64,000 bases of DNA, taken from contig JAPLDI010000050.1 in NCBI GenBank assembly GCA_026391795.1, positions 1 through 64,000 of the forward strand, read 5' to 3'. Within the stretch, counting starts at the first letter, position 1, and every line of letters begins with the position of its first letter. Position numbers and translations under genes: made by a program. The DNA is from Bacteroidota bacterium. Its GTDB lineage: Bacteria > Bacteroidota > Bacteroidia > Bacteroidales > FEN-979. The notes under the pieces were generated by a model. That model saw only the letters and a program-made list of their open reading frames with translations, was not told the origin of the DNA and ran no database searches. Shown here one piece after another: positions 59,597 through 64,000 of this stretch.

Positions 59597-60922
59597 TTAC
59601 CTGGTTTTTGGTTTCGAAAGGTAATACACAACCAATCCTGCTGCGGTGATGGCAATACCGGCAAGGGATTCGTGGGGTTTGTAGATAAAACCGTAAACCA
59701 GGATCCAGGTATTGACCACAAGGAAAAAGCCGGGCAGGTAAGGATAACCGAAGGCCCGGAAAAAGGTTTCGTTCTTCTTCTGCCGAAACCGCGTAATAAA
59801 GACACCGAGCACAGAGAGGAAGGTAAAAAGGTTCAGGGTAAATCCGACAAAAATAATCACCTGCTCAAAAGTGGAAGTAAGGATAAACAGGATGGAGATG
59901 AAACTCTGAAAGAAGATTGCAATGTAGGGAACATCATGCCGCTTGTGCGAAAGCCATCTCAGCGGACGGTAATCCTCCCCTATCGCATTATAGACCCTCG
60001 GCCCCACAATGATCATTGAGCTGACGGAAGAGATCAGCAGGAACGAAATGATCAGCCCGATGATTGTTCCTGCCGCATGGCCGAGGATCTTCTGCGTAAA
60101 GATGTACCCGATCTCGATCTTTCCGGCCAGGTCGGGGATCGGAACGGCAAAGAGGAAAATAAAATTGATCATCATATAGAGAACTACAACGATGGCGGTA
60201 CCTGTGATCAGGCTTCGGGGTGTGTTCTTCAGGGGATCTTTGATCTCACTGAGGATGTAGGCGGCAGCATTCCATCCCGAATAGGAATAGGAAACAAAAT
60301 ACATGGAGATGGCAAATGCCGGGCTGATGATGTCTTTCCATGCTTTTTTGTCGGGAAGGAAACCGATGTTTGAACTTTTTCCATAGGTAAGTCCAAGAAT
60401 GAACAGGAGAATGATAAAGGAGATCTTGACGATCGTCATGATGTTCTGGAAGACGGCGCCTGCATGTTTGCTGGTACCGTGAAGAAGTGAGAGGAAGAGA
60501 ACCAGAAGGATGGAAAGCATCACCGGCAGGTTCATCTGTCCCATGAACTCCGGGAAATAGGGTTTCAGGTCGAGGGCGCTGGAAAAATATTTCCCGAAGG
60601 CGATGGCAGCTGCAGCAACCGGGGCGGCAAAGCCTACCGTAATGGATATCCAGCCGGCCAGGAAGCCGAGTCCGGGATGATAGATCTTTGAAAGAAAATT
60701 GTATTCACCGCCGGAACGGGGATAGAGGACGCTGAGCTCTGAATAGGCAAAAGCACCGCAGAGTGCAACAACTCCACCAAGCAGCCAGAGCATCAGCAAC
60801 GCGAAGCCCGAAGTAATACCCATCACCTGGAAGCCCAGGCTGGTGAATACCCCTGTGCCGATCATGTTGGCTACCACAACCGACGTTGCTGTTATCAGGC
60901 TGAAATTACTCTTCGACGGCAC
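59597..60922 (-). CDS. APC-family amino acid permease
   Basis: A 441-residue polytopic transporter with 12 predicted helices. It opens with the APC signature VANMIGTGVFTSLGFQV (GxG, about 19-35), then SELSVLYPRSGGEYNFLSK and FVSYSYSGWNAAAYILSEIKDP. The start is GTG at 60922, two bases after the lipoprotein TGA, so the two are translationally coupled. Substrate cannot be told from sequence. Confidence 0.9.
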   Translation of the reverse strand: MPSKSNFSLITATSVVVANMIGTGVFTSLGFQVMGITSGFALLMLWLLGGVVALCGAFAYSELSVLYPRSGGEYNFLSKIYHPGLGFLAGWISITVGFAAPVAAAAIAFGKYFSSALDLKPYFPEFMGQMNLPVMLSILLVLFLSLLHGTSKHAGAVFQNIMTIVKISFIILLFILGLTYGKSSNIGFLPDKKAWKDIISPAFAISMYFVSYSYSGWNAAAYILSEIKDPLKNTPRSLITGTAIVVVLYMMINFIFLFAVPIPDLAGKIEIGYIFTQKILGHAAGTIIGLIISFLLISSVSSMIIVGPRVYNAIGEDYRPLRWLSHKRHDVPYIAIFFQSFISILFILTSTFEQVIIFVGFTLNLFTFLSVLGVFITRFRQKKNETFFRAFGYPYLPGFFLVVNTWILVYGFIYKPHESLAGIAITAAGLVVYYLSKPKTR

Positions 60923-60924
60923 GT

Positions 60925-62109
60925 TCAGTTTTTCTTTTTAGCGAACAGCAGGTTGGTTTCATTGAACTTTACATTGTACCCAATCCGGAACGGGACCGCA
61001 TGCTTTGTTTCCTGTTTTTTGTAGGCAGCCTCAAGGTCGGGCTGGAATTTGAACTTGAACAGATCGATGGTCTGGGTATAATCCCCAAAAAGTTTTACGC
61101 TCCACGTGGCATGCTTGAAATACCGGTAGGGAATTCCTGAATCATCCTGGAGTATGGCAGAAGAGTGATCAAGAAGATAATTCCTCATCAGATGGAAATC
61201 AGAAAGGAACATCAGGTAAGAGGCAGCTTTCAGGAAACAGACCTGGCTGCTGAAAGAACCGGCAAACAGAAGAAATTCAGGATGTTTTCTTAGGTTCTGA
61301 TCAGAAAGATCATACGAGAGATAATAGAGAACCTGCTGTTTTTTACGAGTGGTATCAACAAAGGAGACCCTGACCCCGATTGTGGATGTGTCCTGCCGGC
61401 AGGGAACAATTCCGCCGTTCCTGTCGAGGTTGAAATAGGTGATCCCGGTGAGATGGTGCCCTGATTTGCGAATGTAAAAGACAATAAGCGGCAGGGTGCC
61501 GTCGAGCGATTGCTGGTTGAGATCCTTTTCCATGCTTTTAGTACGGAAGAAGCCCAGGTGGTTAGAATAGTAAAGTGCCGATCGTATCTTTTCAAGATAG
61601 GTAAGGAAATCATTTTTTTGCATCGTATCGCAGCGATGAAGCTTGCCAACCGGCTCCAGTCCGACCAGGATATAATTCCCGGCATCCGGGAAGAATGCAT
61701 TGGCATAGAGAAAATCGGCACCGGCGAAGGGATAAAACAGAGTCGGGGTGGCGGAAGTCACACTATCAATATTTTTTGCTCTCCAGCGGGCAATGGGTCC
61801 TGTCTTGTTTTTTTCGACCAGTTTCCAGTCGCTGCTGATCTGTTCCTGGTAACGGATCCAGCTCTTTTCTTTCGTCAGCTCCCTGCAAAGATTTACCGGT
61901 GGAATGCCTGAAATTACTGAAGCCAGGTCATCCATAAGCGTATCAGTCACAGTACCTGGCAATTTTGGCTTCACAGCCACAGAATCATCAGACATAGTAT
62001 CTCCGGTGTTCTGTGATGCCTGGTTCTGCGTACAGGAAATGAGAAGAATGGTTGCTGCCATGAGTAACCTGCGGGCAGGAATCCGGAATTTAATTATGCA
62101 ATCAAACAT
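60925..62109 (-). CDS. Hypothetical lipoprotein coupled to the permease
   Basis: A 394-residue lipoprotein (signal to LLISC, Cys about 26). The body has LFYPFAGADFLYANAFFPDAGNYILVGLEPVG and YYLSYDLSDQNLRKHPEFLLF, which I recognise only as a conserved Bacteroidota hypothetical. No membrane helices beyond the signal. The permease starts two bases after its stop, so the two probably act together, but a binding role is only inferred. A start at M17 is possible. Confidence 0.75.
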   Translation of the reverse strand: MFDCIIKFRIPARRLLMAATILLISCTQNQASQNTGDTMSDDSVAVKPKLPGTVTDTLMDDLASVISGIPPVNLCRELTKEKSWIRYQEQISSDWKLVEKNKTGPIARWRAKNIDSVTSATPTLFYPFAGADFLYANAFFPDAGNYILVGLEPVGKLHRCDTMQKNDFLTYLEKIRSALYYSNHLGFFRTKSMEKDLNQQSLDGTLPLIVFYIRKSGHHLTGITYFNLDRNGGIVPCRQDTSTIGVRVSFVDTTRKKQQVLYYLSYDLSDQNLRKHPEFLLFAGSFSSQVCFLKAASYLMFLSDFHLMRNYLLDHSSAILQDDSGIPYRYFKHATWSVKLFGDYTQTIDLFKFKFQPDLEAAYKKQETKHAVPFRIGYNVKFNETNLLFAKKKN

Positions 62110-62240
62110 AGCCTGGATGAAATGATCGGCAAAAGTAAAACAAATCCGGGTGCAACACTGTTCTGCGTTAAAAATTCCTAAATGTTCCCCTGAAAGTGCG
62201 TTCGTTTGGATTAAAATGCGTTTTTTTGCACATTAATTAA

Positions 62241-63560
62241 ATGCTGATGTACAAAAAGAGTATCCTGATCCTTTTCTTTTTCCTCCTGACTGTTGCGGGC
62301 ATATCGCGTGGCCATCTGAATATTGACTCCATTTTTTTCAATCCATCCTACTACCAGTTACGCCTCGATTCCCTCTATCTCGGACAATACCGCCAGGCGC
62401 TGAAAGGTCATGAACAGGAAAATAGCCAGATGCTTGCCACCGCCCTGCCGGGTCTCCGTTCACTGACAGAAAACCAGATCACGCAACAGGTCAGTGAGAT
62501 GAATTCAGTGATCCGGGTGGGATACACTCCGAAAGTAAGGGAGTTCATCGATGTCTTCCTGTTTAAGAAACCGGAAGCATCCTGCCTGCTGCTAACGCTG
62601 GCCAATCATTATGTTCCGCTGTTCCAGTCGATCTTTGATAAATATAACATCCCTCATGAACTTGCCTACCTTCCTTCGGTGATCTCCGCTTTCAACCCCG
62701 GTGCTTCGTCCATGTATGGTTCATCCGGGATCTGGAACATTATGTACATCAGCGGAAAACTTTACAAACTGGAGATCAATTCCATGGTGGATGAACGCAG
62801 GAATTATGAGAAGTCGACCGATGCAGCTGCAAGGCAGTTCAGGGATTTCTTTGCGATCTACCAGGACTGGACACTCGCCCTCACAGCTTACATCGTGGGT
62901 CCTGCTGTCGTGAATAAGGCAATCCGGAGGGCCAATGGCAAAACCGATTTCTGGAGCCTTTACCCCTTCCTGCCTTCGGAGACCCGTGATTATCTTCCTG
63001 CATACATGGCGATGACCTATTTTGTAAACTATCATAACCAGTTCAACCTGAAACCCCTTCAGGCCGATCTTCCCTTTGCAACCGATACGGTTTGCATCCG
63101 GAAAGAGCTTCACTTGCGGCAGGTCTCAAAGGTTCTGGATATCCCGATGCCCGTGCTGAGAGACCTGAATACGCAATACAAACACGACATCCTTCCGGCC
63201 GGTCCGAAGATCTGTATCCTTAACCTGCCCGTTAGTTATGGTGACAAATTCCGCCTTCTCAAAGACTCGATCTTCCGGTATAAAGATTCTGTGATCCTTG
63301 CTTCCCGTCAAAGCACGATCACTTTTCCGATGGCAACCTTTACCCATGATGAGTCGAGGTCAGGATCCGGAAAGAACCAGGTGTACCATACCGTCAGATC
63401 AGGCGAAACCCTGGGTTCAATTTCGGCAAAGTACCATGTCACGGTTGCCGATATCAAATCGTGGAACCACATGAAATCGACAACCCTGAGGGTCGGACAG
63501 CAGCTTCTGCTCTATACCTCTGCAAAGGCAGGCAGTCATCCTTCTTCCATGAATAAATAA
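62241..63560 (+). CDS. MltD-like lytic transglycosylase homologue with LysM domain, catalytic Glu absent
   Basis: A 439-residue periplasmic protein: signal peptide (to about GISRG), helical region, an SLT/MltD-type domain (about 125-300: FDKYNIPHELAYLPSVISAFNPGASSMYGSSGIWN, VDERRNYEKSTDAAARQF), and a C-terminal LysM domain (about 383-427: YHTVRSGETLGSISAKYHVTVADIKSWNH). In active members this segment reads LP..ESAFNP, and the Glu is the acid catalyst. Here the position is Ile148. LysM should still bind peptidoglycan. It probably binds rather than cleaves. The next gene follows 56 bp later. Confidence 0.87.
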   Translation: MLMYKKSILILFFFLLTVAGISRGHLNIDSIFFNPSYYQLRLDSLYLGQYRQALKGHEQENSQMLATALPGLRSLTENQITQQVSEMNSVIRVGYTPKVREFIDVFLFKKPEASCLLLTLANHYVPLFQSIFDKYNIPHELAYLPSVISAFNPGASSMYGSSGIWNIMYISGKLYKLEINSMVDERRNYEKSTDAAARQFRDFFAIYQDWTLALTAYIVGPAVVNKAIRRANGKTDFWSLYPFLPSETRDYLPAYMAMTYFVNYHNQFNLKPLQADLPFATDTVCIRKELHLRQVSKVLDIPMPVLRDLNTQYKHDILPAGPKICILNLPVSYGDKFRLLKDSIFRYKDSVILASRQSTITFPMATFTHDESRSGSGKNQVYHTVRSGETLGSISAKYHVTVADIKSWNHMKSTTLRVGQQLLLYTSAKAGSHPSSMNK

Positions 63561-63616
63561 AAAGAAATTTACTGACCACTGCCAGTTTTGCCATCCTTAA
63601 CCGTTTCTGACGCGTA

Positions 63617-64000
63617 ATGAAACCGATCCGAATCTTTCTCCTCCTGCTGATCGTTTTTCTTTTTTTTGGAATGGTTTCAATTCTCACCCCCGACCGTGAC
63701 CTGTCAATTGCAAAAGGCTTTTCTGTCAGGTTCCCTTCGCTGAAAAGAGTGCTCAAACCGGCGGATATTGAATATGCCAATATTGCCTCCGTCCTGCAAC
63801 AGAAGCGATCGGATACGGATTCCCTGGTCAGGATGGCAAAAACCGATACCCTGAAGAGACCGGATTCATCAACTGTCAAACTGGTTTCCCAGCCCCTTGA
63901 TTACCCCGCCGACGATAAAAGCGTTCTATATCCCTTTTTCCGGGAGCTTGATAAGTCACTTGTCAGCAACGAATGCATCCATATTCTTCATTACGGAGAT
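63617..64000 (+). CDS. Secreted protein, partial, possible SGNH hydrolase
   Basis: The gene runs off the window; 128 codons are visible. The N-terminal hydrophobic stretch (RIFLLLLIVFLFFGGM-like, about 4-20) is a signal peptide or anchor. The last residues, SNECIHILHYGD, match the start of block I in some Bacteroidota GDSL/SGNH proteins (HYGDSQ), so a peptidoglycan or glycan esterase is possible. It lies 56 bp after the LysM gene and is probably co-transcribed with it. Confidence 0.6.
   Translation, partial: MKPIRIFLLLLIVFLFFGMVSILTPDRDLSIAKGFSVRFPSLKRVLKPADIEYANIASVLQQKRSDTDSLVRMAKTDTLKRPDSSTVKLVSQPLDYPADDKSVLYPFFRELDKSLVSNECIHILHYGD

Noticed and set aside
59389-59805. Minus-strand ORF with repeated NFLLFYKYLTPTGSYCC peptide
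   Set aside because: The repeat peptide is a translation of the 51-bp DNA repeat and the rest overlaps the permease gene in another frame.

Overview
The window reads as a chromosome segment of a Bacteroidota bacterium, probably a Bacteroidales-like or Lentimicrobium-like anaerobe. Four things support this. Seven secreted proteins end in type A type IX secretion (T9SS) sorting domains. Promoters follow the Bacteroidota pattern TTG-N18..20-TAnnTTTG. The ribosomal/SRP block runs L33, DUF4295, FtsY, RimO. There is a TonB receptor with DUF5074-type beta-propeller surface proteins. I saw no rRNA, tRNA, CRISPR array, prophage or transposase.

Layout. 1-6.6 kb is AT-rich and holds two T9SS-sorted repeat proteins around a HigBA-type toxin-antitoxin pair, a hairpin built from 11-bp repeats, and two small membrane proteins. 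6.7-17.8 kb is mostly housekeeping: EcsC-like protein, prenyl reductase plus polyprenyl synthase, an SDR plus steroid 5-alpha-reductase pair, ClpS, Nudix and OsmC. 17.8-23.3 kb is a four-gene operon resembling a vitamin B12 (BtuB/BtuG) uptake locus, with T9SS-sorted members. 23.4-34.9 kb holds a serine hydrolase, RimO, FtsY, DUF4295, L33, a Xer-type recombinase, an aminotransferase, Aat, a C1 peptidase and an acyl-ACP thioesterase.

35.2-37.9 kb repeats the 5' region: a second T9SS pair of the same two families, in the same order and orientation, again followed by a hairpin with 11-bp-repeat arms. 38.2-59 kb is a carbohydrate-oriented block. It has a radical SAM enzyme, a HAD phosphatase, a debranching-enzyme-like glycosidase, two tandem GH63-like glycosidases, a GH172 (DUF2961) protein, a CAP-SPOR protein, a TIM-barrel/FGE-sulfatase fusion, a sodium:solute symporter and a T9SS beta-helix protein. 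59.6-64 kb holds an amino-acid permease with a lipoprotein, and a LysM lytic-transglycosylase-like protein that lacks the catalytic Glu. The last gene runs off the edge.

The most unusual material is the duplicated T9SS propeller module with its hairpins, the T9SS version of a B12-type locus, a prenyl reductase with no ordinary start codon, the transglycosylase-like protein with Ile at the catalytic position, and many short tandem or palindromic repeats between genes. Homology calls come from recognising sequence motifs by eye; no database search was run.
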